Below the pieces are notes generated by a model. The model worked only from the letters and a program-made list of their open reading frames with translations. It made no database searches and was not told where the DNA came from. The position numbers were made by a program, and so were the translations under genes. From an uncultured Phascolarctobacterium sp. (GTDB lineage: Bacteria > Bacillota > Negativicutes > Acidaminococcales > Acidaminococcaceae), in NCBI GenBank assembly GCA_934234275.1, contig CAKQHU010000021.1:1-13041 (forward strand): a stretch of 13,041 nucleotides of DNA. Reading direction: 5' to 3'. Below are positions 1-5,794 of this stretch, piece after piece (the first letter of the stretch is position 1; each line of letters opens with the position of its first letter).

Positions 1-15
1 ATGCACAGCAGTAAA

Positions 16-41
16 TAGTATATACAAGCAAAAATATACTA
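16..41. repeat. AT-rich inverted repeat, possible operator/promoter of an off-window gene
   Basis: TAGTATAT (16-23) and ATATACTA (34-41) are perfect 8-bp inverted half-sites separated by 10 bp. On the minus strand the left arm contains TATACT, a good -10 hexamer, but the matching -35 region is poor. The location just beyond the hairpin cluster that ends the neighbouring operon suggests the promoter/operator of a minus-strand gene lying left of the window. That gene is not visible, so the role is inference. Confidence 0.3.
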
Positions 42-62
42 AGAACTAATCATATGGCACAG

Positions 63-91
63 GGGCTGTCGTACACAAAGTACGGCAGCCC
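63..91. repeat. 12-bp hairpin without T-tract
   Basis: Positions 63-74 pair with 80-91 over 12 bp (one G-T wobble) around a 5-nt loop. Neither side is followed by a clear T-run, so it is not a textbook terminator. It is the outermost of three consecutive long hairpins between the ligase operon and the left edge of the window. It could be a back-up termination or RNA-stabilising structure, or a copy of a genomic intergenic repeat. Confidence 0.55.
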
Positions 92-106
92 ATCTTCACG
101 GAAAGC

Positions 107-150
107 AAAATGCTCCGCCTACCCTTTCAATCGGGTAAGCGAAGCATTTT
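107..150. repeat. 18-bp imperfect hairpin (16/18 paired)
   Basis: Positions 107-124 pair with 133-150 with two mismatches around an 8-nt loop. The ends of the stem are AAAA/TTTT, and the minus-strand 3' side continues GC then TTT, so it could work weakly as a second terminator for the operon read leftwards. No open reading frame with a ribosome binding site overlaps it. Confidence 0.5.
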
Positions 151-165
151 ATTAAACCTAAACAC

Positions 166-212
166 AAAAACCGCCGTCAGAACCTGCAATCCAACACATT
201 CTGACGACGGTT
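166..212 (-). terminator. Intrinsic terminator of the hydratase-bioY-thiolase-ligase operon
   Basis: Positions 169-182 pair with 199-212 in a 14-bp stem with one mismatch and a 16-nt loop. Read on the minus strand, the stem runs into five T (170 down to 166). It starts 19 nt after the ligase stop codon, the expected place for a rho-independent terminator. On the plus strand TTTATTTT follows the stem, so it may also stop transcription entering from the left. Confidence 0.75.
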
Positions 213-230
213 TATTTTATATCTCAAAAA

Positions 231-1454
231 TTACTCTAAGTACATTTTTTTCAGCGCCAATTTATCCACCTTACCGCTTTCGTTATGCGGCAGCTGCTCC
301 ATAAAAACAAACTGCTTGGGCAGCTCGTAATCCTCTAAGGTTTGCCGCAACAGCTTAACCAGCTCCTGCTTGCCGTATTCACGCGCCGCCCCCACAAAAG
401 CAATAAGCACATCGGCATCGTCCACATGACGGCAGATGACTGCAGCCTCCTCAACGCCCTCCAGCTCCGTCAGCGCAGCGCACACCTTGACGGCAGAAAC
501 CTTGCGTCCGTTGACGCTCACAATATCGTCCGTGCGTCCCAAAAAGTGCAGACATCCTTCCTCATCCAGATGTCCTCTATCCTTCAGGGAAAACGGCAGC
601 GAGATTTCCTCCACATGATAAGGCGTATCAATGAAAATTTCTTCATTACAAATGCTCACCTGCACGCCCTTGAACGGACGGCCGATAAGTGTGCGGTCAT
701 CCGTCATTTCCGCGGCCTTGATGTAGGTAATGTAATTCAGCTCGCTGGCGCCGTAGTACAGTGTGATATCCGCATTGGGGAATACCTGCAGCAGCTTGTC
801 CGCCTCCTGCCTGCCCATGCTCTGCGAGCCGCTGATAATACTGCGCACACGCAAATCGGGCTCACGCAGAAATTTAGGCAACAGTAAAAGCTTAGACGGA
901 ATCAGGTAAATTGCGTTCACCGCATAGCGCTGCATCAGCTGCAGCCAATGGCGCGGGCGAAAGCGTTCCGTCACTACCAAAGTGCCTCCTGCCGCCAGCA
1001 CTCCCATATAAATATTAAGATTACCGGTAAAGGCCAGGCTTCCCTGACAAAAAATTACTGTCTGCTCATCAACGCCGAAAACACGGTTCTGCTCCGGGAA
1101 AAAGTCCGCCCAGCTATGATAGCTGCGCCACAACAGCTTGCTTTTGCCGGTGCTGCCGCTGGTCATAACTCCCATGCAGGCAGCTTCGGGAACAGCCTCG
1201 CAGTTGAACTGCTGATTTTTGCTCACCTCGGTAGCGATAACCGGCACAGTTTTTGTACCGCTATATGCCAGAAAGCTGATTAACTGACGGGCGATGCTGC
1301 TTTCATGGATAAAAACCGCCGGAGCGCTAAAATCCGTCCGGCTACGCAGCTCACGCGCTGCCTGCGCCAGTCCGGCATAGGTATATTCTTCTTCGTCCTC
1401 TATAAGAGCGAGCTTATCCTGTTTTTGTTGTGCGATTAAGGTCAAGTAATCCAT
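231..1454 (-). CDS. Short ANL-superfamily acyl-CoA synthetase / AMP-dependent ligase (YhfT-like)
   Basis: Predicted cytoplasmic enzyme that adenylates a carboxylic acid with ATP and transfers it to CoA or a similar thiol. At 407 residues it is shorter than the usual 480-550. Visible motifs are the A3 phosphate loop TSGSTGKSK (about 98-106), A5 YYGASE (233-238), the A7 Asp near 292, the hinge GRTDDIVSVNGRK (306-318) and the C-terminal catalytic lysine in SGKVDK (K395). The fold therefore looks complete, and the shortening lies mostly in the N-terminal subdomain. The ATG at 1454 is chosen because GGAG sits 8 nt upstream. A GTG at 1463 overlaps the thiolase stop (GTGA), so the two genes are probably translationally coupled. 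It is last in the bioY-linked operon. The substrate cannot be read from sequence; a medium-chain or dicarboxylic acid is a guess from context. Confidence 0.85.
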   Translation of the reverse strand: MDYLTLIAQQKQDKLALIEDEEEYTYAGLAQAARELRSRTDFSAPAVFIHESSIARQLISFLAYSGTKTVPVIATEVSKNQQFNCEAVPEAACMGVMTSGSTGKSKLLWRSYHSWADFFPEQNRVFGVDEQTVIFCQGSLAFTGNLNIYMGVLAAGGTLVVTERFRPRHWLQLMQRYAVNAIYLIPSKLLLLPKFLREPDLRVRSIISGSQSMGRQEADKLLQVFPNADITLYYGASELNYITYIKAAEMTDDRTLIGRPFKGVQVSICNEEIFIDTPYHVEEISLPFSLKDRGHLDEEGCLHFLGRTDDIVSVNGRKVSAVKVCAALTELEGVEEAAVICRHVDDADVLIAFVGAAREYGKQELVKLLRQTLEDYELPKQFVFMEQLPHNESGKVDKLALKKMYLE

Positions 1455-1459
1455 TTGCT

Positions 1460-2596
1460 TCACTCCACTCTTTCCAGCAGCAGCGCCGTTCCTACGCCGC
1501 CTGCGGCAGCTACGCTTGCGGCGCCGTAGCGACCGCCATTCCGGCGCAGTGCCTCCAGCAGATGCAGCGTAATGATGCCGCCGCTGGCACCATAGGGGTG
1601 ACCGTAGGCCAGCGCCCCGCCGAACACATTATATTTGTCAATGCTGTGCGGAAAGCTGCGGGCAAACAGCACATCAATTACAGCGAAGGCTTCGTTCAAT
1701 TCAAAGTCTGCGATATCCTGCTCCTGTAGGCCATGCTTGGCCAACAGCTTTTGCAGCGCGGTAATTGCAGTACGCGGACTTACCAAGGGATCACCGCCGC
1801 AGGCTGTACTGCCAAGCACTCTGGCCTGCGCCTTTAAACCGTGCTCCTGCAGATATTTTTGCGAGCACAGCACCACAAAGGCCGCACCATCGTTAATCAG
1901 GCAGGAATTGGCCGCCGTAATAAATTCGCCGCCCTCCAGCACCTTGGGCATTCTGTCGAGCAGACGCTGGCTCATCCGCGGTCTGATTCCTTCATCCTTA
2001 ACGGCACCGCAGACCGGAGCGATAATATTCTGCAGCAGTCCCTGCTCACGCGCCTGCGTTGCGAGCGCATGGCTGCGCAATACCCAGCTGTCCATTTCTT
2101 CCTTAGTAATGCCCTCGCGCTTCGCTGCAAGCTCTGCGCCCTCCAGCATTACCGTTTCGCGATGAATGCCCGGCATAAACTTGGCTACGCTGTACCAAGT
2201 ATCGCCTGCATAATCGGAATGGTTGGGATTATAACCGCGTCTTGGCTGCGTAGAGCTGCTTTCAAAGCCGCCGGCAATAATTACATCTGCTTCGCCGCTG
2301 TTAATCTTGGCTGCAGCAATAGCAATGCTTTCCAAGCCGCTGCCGCATTGCACATCTACTGTAAAGGCCGGCACCGAAATATCTACGCCTGCGGTCAAAG
2401 CCATCAGGCGCGCAATATTGCCGCCGGCGCCTACGCCGTTGCCGGCAATAATATAATCGGGCTCACGCAGCTGATATTTTTCCATCACCTGCTTAAGCAC
2501 CTCCGCACCCAGCACCTCCGCCGGGATATGACGATATATACCGTTGACTACGCCTACGTAGCTGCGCAGGCCTCCTAAAATATATGCATTTTCCAT
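1460..2596 (-). CDS. Thiolase-family acetyl-CoA acyltransferase with altered second catalytic cysteine (YhfS-like)
   Basis: Thiolases cleave 3-ketoacyl-CoA with CoA, or run the Claisen condensation in reverse. This 378-residue protein has the nucleophile in VQCGSG (C84), the NEAF motif (301-304) and the catalytic histidine in YGHPYGASG (H333). The C-terminal motif that normally reads CxGGG, where Cys acts as the general base, reads SVAAAGG here. Ala363 replaces that cysteine, so normal activity is uncertain. The start at 2596 is set by GAGG 7 nt upstream; 17 further in-frame residues upstream have no ribosome site and run into the leader hairpin. It has its own promoter and a 5' hairpin after bioY. 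It overlaps the ligase start and resembles the thiolase of the Bacillus yhfSTU group, which is recalled and not searched. Confidence 0.87.
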   Translation of the reverse strand: MENAYILGGLRSYVGVVNGIYRHIPAEVLGAEVLKQVMEKYQLREPDYIIAGNGVGAGGNIARLMALTAGVDISVPAFTVDVQCGSGLESIAIAAAKINSGEADVIIAGGFESSSTQPRRGYNPNHSDYAGDTWYSVAKFMPGIHRETVMLEGAELAAKREGITKEEMDSWVLRSHALATQAREQGLLQNIIAPVCGAVKDEGIRPRMSQRLLDRMPKVLEGGEFITAANSCLINDGAAFVVLCSQKYLQEHGLKAQARVLGSTACGGDPLVSPRTAITALQKLLAKHGLQEQDIADFELNEAFAVIDVLFARSFPHSIDKYNVFGGALAYGHPYGASGGIITLHLLEALRRNGGRYGAASVAAAGGVGTALLLERVE

Positions 2597-2618
2597 CTTA
2601 ACACCTCTATATCCGAAA

Positions 2619-2662
2619 AGAGCTGCCTGCCACCTGCCTTGCGGCAAATAGCTGACAGCTCT
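2619..2662 (-). promoter_or_regulatory. 20-bp leader hairpin with GCAA loop upstream of the thiolase
   Basis: Read on the minus strand, two 20-nt arms pair at 19 of 20 positions (some G-U, one A-A mismatch) around a GCAA tetraloop of the GNRA class. TTTTC follows. It begins where the 2666-2694 promoter should initiate, so it would form the 5' end of the thiolase-ligase mRNA, about 23 nt before the start codon. It could be an mRNA stabiliser, or an attenuator or partial terminator for transcripts coming from bioY. The structure is read directly; the role is inferred. Confidence 0.7.
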
Positions 2663-2665
2663 AAA

Positions 2666-2694
2666 ATTATACCTTATTTATCTGTTGTTGGCAA
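2666..2694 (-). promoter_or_regulatory. Sigma-A promoter for thiolase-ligase, inside the 3' end of bioY
   Basis: On the minus strand TTGCCA (2694-2689) and TATAAT (2671-2666) are 17 bp apart, matching the consensus at 5 of 6 and 6 of 6 positions. The -35 overlaps the last codons of bioY and the -10 lies just after its stop. Initiation is expected near 2658-2661, at the foot of the long hairpin. Confidence 0.7.
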
Positions 2695-3268
2695 AAATAC
2701 GATTAATCGGTCCTGCAATTACGGCAGCAGCCAGACATTTAACAATATCCAGCGGAATGAAGGGCAGAGCGCCGGTCATAATTGCCTTATCCCAGCCCAT
2801 ACCGGTAATCAGCTTTAGCTGCACAACGCCGAACACATAAATCAGCGGAATACCGATAACGCAGCCAAGCAAAGCGTAACGCTTGAAGCTGTATTTTTCG
2901 CCTCTGAAATATGCCAGGAAAACAGCAGTAAACAAAAAGCCGATGATGTAACCGCCGGTAGGACCAAACAGCTTGCCCGGTCCCGCACTGCCGCCGGTAA
3001 ATACAGGCACGCCTGCCAAACCTACCAGCAGATAAACCAGCATGGTCATAAAGGCCTGCTTAGCGTTCAGCACATAGCCTGTAAGATTTACAATCAGAGT
3101 TTGCAATGCAAGCGGAGAAAGAGAAAACGGCAGCGGAATAATAATATATGCGGACACGCAGTTCATTGCTACCATCAGCGCCATCTTAGTCATTTCCGCA
3201 GTCTTGTTGACGCTTGCTCCTCTATGATTCTTATTGATTTCTGTACCAGAAGTTGTCATTTCATACAC
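2678..3268 (-). CDS. bioY: BioY biotin transporter, substrate-specific S-component
   Basis: BioY binds biotin in the membrane and works alone or with the shared ECF energising module (EcfA1/A2/T). The 196-residue protein has about six hydrophobic segments and the BioY hallmarks: a GxPVF segment followed by FTGGSAGPGKLFGPTGGY (about 90-107), and PFIPLDIVK near the C terminus (about 169-177). The N-terminal 25 residues are hydrophilic and slightly longer than usual. The ATG at 3268 is chosen because AAGG lies 7 nt upstream; an ATG three codons later is an alternative. It starts 8 nt after the hydratase stop, so the two are co-transcribed from the dyad-bearing promoter upstream. No ECF ATPase or T-component gene is in the window. 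Linkage of bioY to acyl-CoA genes, not to bioA/B/D, is the informative point. Confidence 0.93.
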   Translation of the reverse strand: MYEMTTSGTEINKNHRGASVNKTAEMTKMALMVAMNCVSAYIIIPLPFSLSPLALQTLIVNLTGYVLNAKQAFMTMLVYLLVGLAGVPVFTGGSAGPGKLFGPTGGYIIGFLFTAVFLAYFRGEKYSFKRYALLGCVIGIPLIYVFGVVQLKLITGMGWDKAIMTGALPFIPLDIVKCLAAAVIAGPINRIFANNR

Positions 3269-3276
3269 CAGCCTTA

Positions 3277-3816
3277 CTATAATTCTTTAATTACAAAAAC
3301 ATTTATTGCTCCCACATAAGCAGCAAGCTGTCCTTCTGTCCTGTAGATGCACAGCTCGTCGCCTGCGTAAACAGGAGCGACAAAGGTAATGCGCCAGTCC
3401 AGCTCCGTCAGCGCCAGCTCACGCTGCAGCCAGGCAGCCATGCACAGCCCCGGCACGATGGGATGCTCACCCTTATGAATGACGTTTTCATCACCGGTAT
3501 AGGCAACATAATCCGCTATCTCCTGTGTTGTAAAGTAGTGCTTTGTCAGCAAATCGCCCTTAATCACTTCAGGCTCCAACGGCTTCGTGCCTAATTTATG
3601 CTTAGGCAGTACCAAAAATACTCGCAGCTCATTAGCCAAACTGCCGTCTGCCGCAGTTCCCGCTACACGGATGATTGATTTGCGTTCCTTCGCCAACAGC
3701 ACCTGATTATCCATAGCCTCAGCAGGCTGATGAATATGCGCTTCTGCTCCTGCCAGCACCCAGCCGCCGAAGAATTTGGCATCGCTGTCCGCCAGTTTAT
3801 GTGCAAGCTCTAACAT
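3277..3816 (-). CDS. MaoC-like hotdog-fold (R)-hydratase/dehydratase
   Basis: MaoC-type proteins add water to trans-2-enoyl thioesters, or remove it from 3-hydroxyacyl thioesters. The 179-residue protein carries the hydratase signature YTGDENVIH (106-114). Its Asp109 and His114 match the spacing of the catalytic dyad in R-specific enoyl-CoA hydratases, and PGLCMAAWLQ follows in the position of the hot-dog helix. The N-terminal half (about 1-90) is less conserved and may be a second, degenerate hotdog. The ATG at 3816 has AAAGGA 10 nt upstream. It is the first gene after the -35/-10 at 3871-3899 and is followed 8 nt later by bioY. In context it would supply the dehydration or hydration step between the thiolase and saturated acyl products. 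The 3-ketoacyl reductase must come from elsewhere. A thioesterase-like role is an alternative. Confidence 0.75.
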   Translation of the reverse strand: MLELAHKLADSDAKFFGGWVLAGAEAHIHQPAEAMDNQVLLAKERKSIIRVAGTAADGSLANELRVFLVLPKHKLGTKPLEPEVIKGDLLTKHYFTTQEIADYVAYTGDENVIHKGEHPIVPGLCMAAWLQRELALTELDWRITFVAPVYAGDELCIYRTEGQLAAYVGAINVFVIKEL

Positions 3817-3870
3817 TTTTGCATTTTCCTTTCATCTGAGCAGCTTATCGTTATCTGCTTCACGTGCTTT

Positions 3871-3899
3871 ATTATAATGCAAGTGATGTAAATAGTCAA
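3871..3899 (-). promoter_or_regulatory. Strong sigma-A promoter of the hydratase-bioY operon
   Basis: On the minus strand TTGACT (3899-3894) and TATAAT (3876-3871) are separated by exactly 17 bp. Initiation would be near 3864, giving a leader of about 48 nt before the ATG at 3816. The -35 hexamer lies within the dyad symmetry described separately, so repression by occlusion is likely. Confidence 0.8.
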
Positions 3900-3924
3900 C
3901 TTATTACATGCTATTGGTTTACCA
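3886..3924. promoter_or_regulatory. Candidate operator (BirA-like box and overlapping palindrome) over the -35
   Basis: Two dyads overlap here. GTCAAC (3895-3900) and GTTTAC (3917-3922) are 16 bp apart. This resembles BirA biotin-repressor sites, whose cores are GTWAAC and GTTWAC with similar spacing; the left half carries one change. ATGTAA (3886-3891) and TTACAT (3904-3909) form a 24-bp imperfect palindrome, 9 of 12 positions symmetric, centred on the -35 hexamer. Placement before a bioY operon supports biotin-responsive repression. Which dyad is used, and by which protein, is inference. Confidence 0.45.
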
Positions 3925-3931
3925 TTACAGC

Positions 3932-3955
3932 AAAAGAAATGCCGCAAAGCATTTC
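3932..3955 (-). terminator. Intrinsic terminator of the recD2-comF-permease operon
   Basis: GAAATGC (3936-3942) and GCATTTC (3949-3955) form a perfect 7-bp stem with a 6-nt loop. On the minus strand it is followed by TTTT (3935-3932). It starts 5 nt after the permease stop and insulates that operon from the promoter of the next one. Confidence 0.7.
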
Positions 3956-3960
3956 CCCTC

Positions 3961-5058
3961 TCACAGAAAGAAGTAAACCGCTCCTCCTATCAGCAGCAGG
4001 CCCAGAAAATTATAGTACAAAAAGGTACGTACATATTTTCCTGCCTGCGAGGGATGCTCTGCAGCATATAATTTGTAGGAAATCACGCTCGCCATCGAAG
4101 CGATCATTGTACCAAGACCGCCTATGTTAACGCCTAAAAGCAGCGCGTCTGCTTCCTTAGTCAAGCCTGCCAGCAGCATAGCCGCCGGCACATTGCTGAG
4201 GAACTGGCTGGCCAGCAGTCCTGTAAAGTACGTGCCTGCCGCACTGCCCATCAGCGATTGCTGCAAATAGCTTACAGCAGGACTGTGGCTGATGTTGCCG
4301 ATGAATATAAAAAAACCGGCGAAGGTCACGAGCAGACTGTAATCAACCTCACGCAGGCGGCGCCAATCGCACAGGGCCACTACGCCTGCCGTCAGCAGCA
4401 AAGCCCACAGCTTGTCGAACCAATGCAGCACAGCGCCGATGTTTAACAGCAGCAGTCCCAAAAAGAGCAGCAATATTCCATTGTGAGGCTGCTGCAGCTT
4501 TGGCAGCTCCAGCTTCAGCACGCTGTCCTTGCCATGAAATAATAACAATAGCAGATACGCCAGCGAAATTACTCCCGGTACAGCCATTACGGCAAAAAAG
4601 CTGCCGGCGGTATAAGCATAATGCGCATATAAAAACAAATTCTGCGGATTACCGGGCGGCGTCAGCATACTGCCGAGATTGGCAGCCAGCGTCTGCAGGA
4701 TAATAATCCGTTCCATATCCATTTTTAAGGTTTTGCCGATAACCAGCGCCAACGGCACAAAGGTCAGCAAGGCCACGTCATTCGTCACGAACATCGAGCT
4801 GATATAGGTAACTGCCAACAGCACCAGCTCCAGCTGACGTTTGCTGCGGCATTTGTTCAGCAGCTCCACCGCCAGCCAGTCCAGAAAACGTATCTCCTTC
4901 AGCTCCGCCACCACCAGCATCAGCGAAAGCAGTATCGCCAGCACGTCAAAATCTATATAGGCAAGCTGCGGCCTGCTGTAAAGGCTGCTTACAGCAGTCA
5001 AAATAACCGCTATACACAAAACAGGCTCACGCCGCCAATAATTCTTTAATTTCTGCAT
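3961..5058 (-). CDS. Ion-transporter-superfamily permease (SLC13/ArsB/CitMHS type anion transporter)
   Basis: Integral membrane protein of 365 residues with about ten hydrophobic segments. It has the two pseudo-symmetric substrate-site motifs of the IT superfamily: VTNDVALLTFVPLAL (91-105) in the first half and QFLSNVPAAMLL (285-296) in the second. GSMLTPPGNPQNLF (129-142) and NIGGLGTMIASMAS (311-324) are hairpin-loop signatures. Family members move dicarboxylates, citrate, arsenite or sodium, and the substrate cannot be told from sequence. Start choice is uncertain: the ATG at 5058 has GGGAG 13 nt upstream, while an in-frame TTG at 5064 has the same GGGAG at 7 nt and may be the true start, adding two residues. 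GGGAG lies at the end of comF (stop 5069), so translation is probably coupled. Association with recD2/comF is likely co-transcription only. Confidence 0.8.
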   Translation of the reverse strand: MQKLKNYWRREPVLCIAVILTAVSSLYSRPQLAYIDFDVLAILLSLMLVVAELKEIRFLDWLAVELLNKCRSKRQLELVLLAVTYISSMFVTNDVALLTFVPLALVIGKTLKMDMERIIILQTLAANLGSMLTPPGNPQNLFLYAHYAYTAGSFFAVMAVPGVISLAYLLLLLFHGKDSVLKLELPKLQQPHNGILLLFLGLLLLNIGAVLHWFDKLWALLLTAGVVALCDWRRLREVDYSLLVTFAGFFIFIGNISHSPAVSYLQQSLMGSAAGTYFTGLLASQFLSNVPAAMLLAGLTKEADALLLGVNIGGLGTMIASMASVISYKLYAAEHPSQAGKYVRTFLYYNFLGLLLIGGAVYFFL

Positions 5059-5068
5059 CAACAAAAAG

Positions 5069-5794
5069 TCACTCCCAGTTAGCCTGCGCCGCGCACAGCG
5101 CCAGCGCCGATACGCGCGCCACACCTGCGTCCAGCAGCACCTGTGCCGCTTCCGCAAACGTGCTGCCCGTAGTATAAATATCGTCGCAGAGCAATACATG
5201 CTTGCCGCGCACCCTGGCATGAGGCAGCAGAGCAAAACAGCCTGCCAGCTCCTGCTTTCTCTCCTCCGGCTTCAGCTCGTACAAAGGCTCCGTATGGCGC
5301 ACCCGCTCCAGCAAAACCTCCATGCCCACGCTGCGTCCTTCCAAAAGGCCAGCAAACAGCTCCTGCGGCACATCAAAGCCACGCTGCCTGCGTCGCTCGA
5401 GCGCAGTCGGTACGCAGGTAATAAGGTCAAACTGCTGCAGCCAGCGCATTTTAGCCGCGGGCAGAGCAAGCTCCGCTTCCTCGCGCAGCAACGGCAGCCA
5501 GCCTGCCTCGCCGTCAAATTTTATTTTATGCAACGCATCCTTAAACACGCCCTCATATTTATAGAGCAGCAGCACGCTGTACAGCACATCCGTCGGCAGC
5601 GGTGCTGCCTGTCCCGCCAGATATTCCTCACGCGGACAGCATGGCAGCTGACGCTGCAGCAGATATTCCTTGCGGCACTGCTCGCAGACGTAGCCGTTGT
5701 CAATATTAGTCACACACACAGCACAGCGTCTGGGAAAGATTAGCTCCTTCGCCACACGCCCGTAATAAGCAAAATCTCTTAATAAACGATGCAT
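5069..5794 (-). CDS. comF: ComF-family phosphoribosyltransferase-like protein
   Basis: ComF/GntX proteins are needed for inward passage of single-stranded DNA during natural transformation; some versions have unclear roles. The 241-residue protein has an N-terminal zinc-ribbon-like cysteine set (C24, C27, C37, C40, then C52/C53), the RRRQRGFD element (134-141) and a type I PRTase PRPP loop, VLLCDDIYTTGST (200-212). The length is standard. The ATG at 5794 shares its A with the TGA stop of recD2, so the pair is translationally coupled. Pairing of recD2 with comF joins two proteins that handle single-stranded DNA. No other competence genes (comE, comG) are in the window, so competence itself is not shown. 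Confidence 0.9.
   Translation of the reverse strand: MHRLLRDFAYYGRVAKELIFPRRCAVCVTNIDNGYVCEQCRKEYLLQRQLPCCPREEYLAGQAAPLPTDVLYSVLLLYKYEGVFKDALHKIKFDGEAGWLPLLREEAELALPAAKMRWLQQFDLITCVPTALERRRQRGFDVPQELFAGLLEGRSVGMEVLLERVRHTEPLYELKPEERKQELAGCFALLPHARVRGKHVLLCDDIYTTGSTFAEAAQVLLDAGVARVSALALCAAQANWE

Noticed and set aside
110..304. 64-residue plus-strand frame across the hairpin region
   Set aside because: It has no ribosome site, spans two strong hairpins and runs into the 3' end of the ligase gene on the other strand.
1841..2578. 245-residue plus-strand frame inside the thiolase gene
   Set aside because: Antisense shadow of a clear thiolase; no start signal and no family resemblance.
3897..4130. 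Plus-strand frame of 88 residues from 3864 over the terminator and permease end
   Set aside because: It covers the minus-strand promoter, operator and terminator and has no translation signal or family match.
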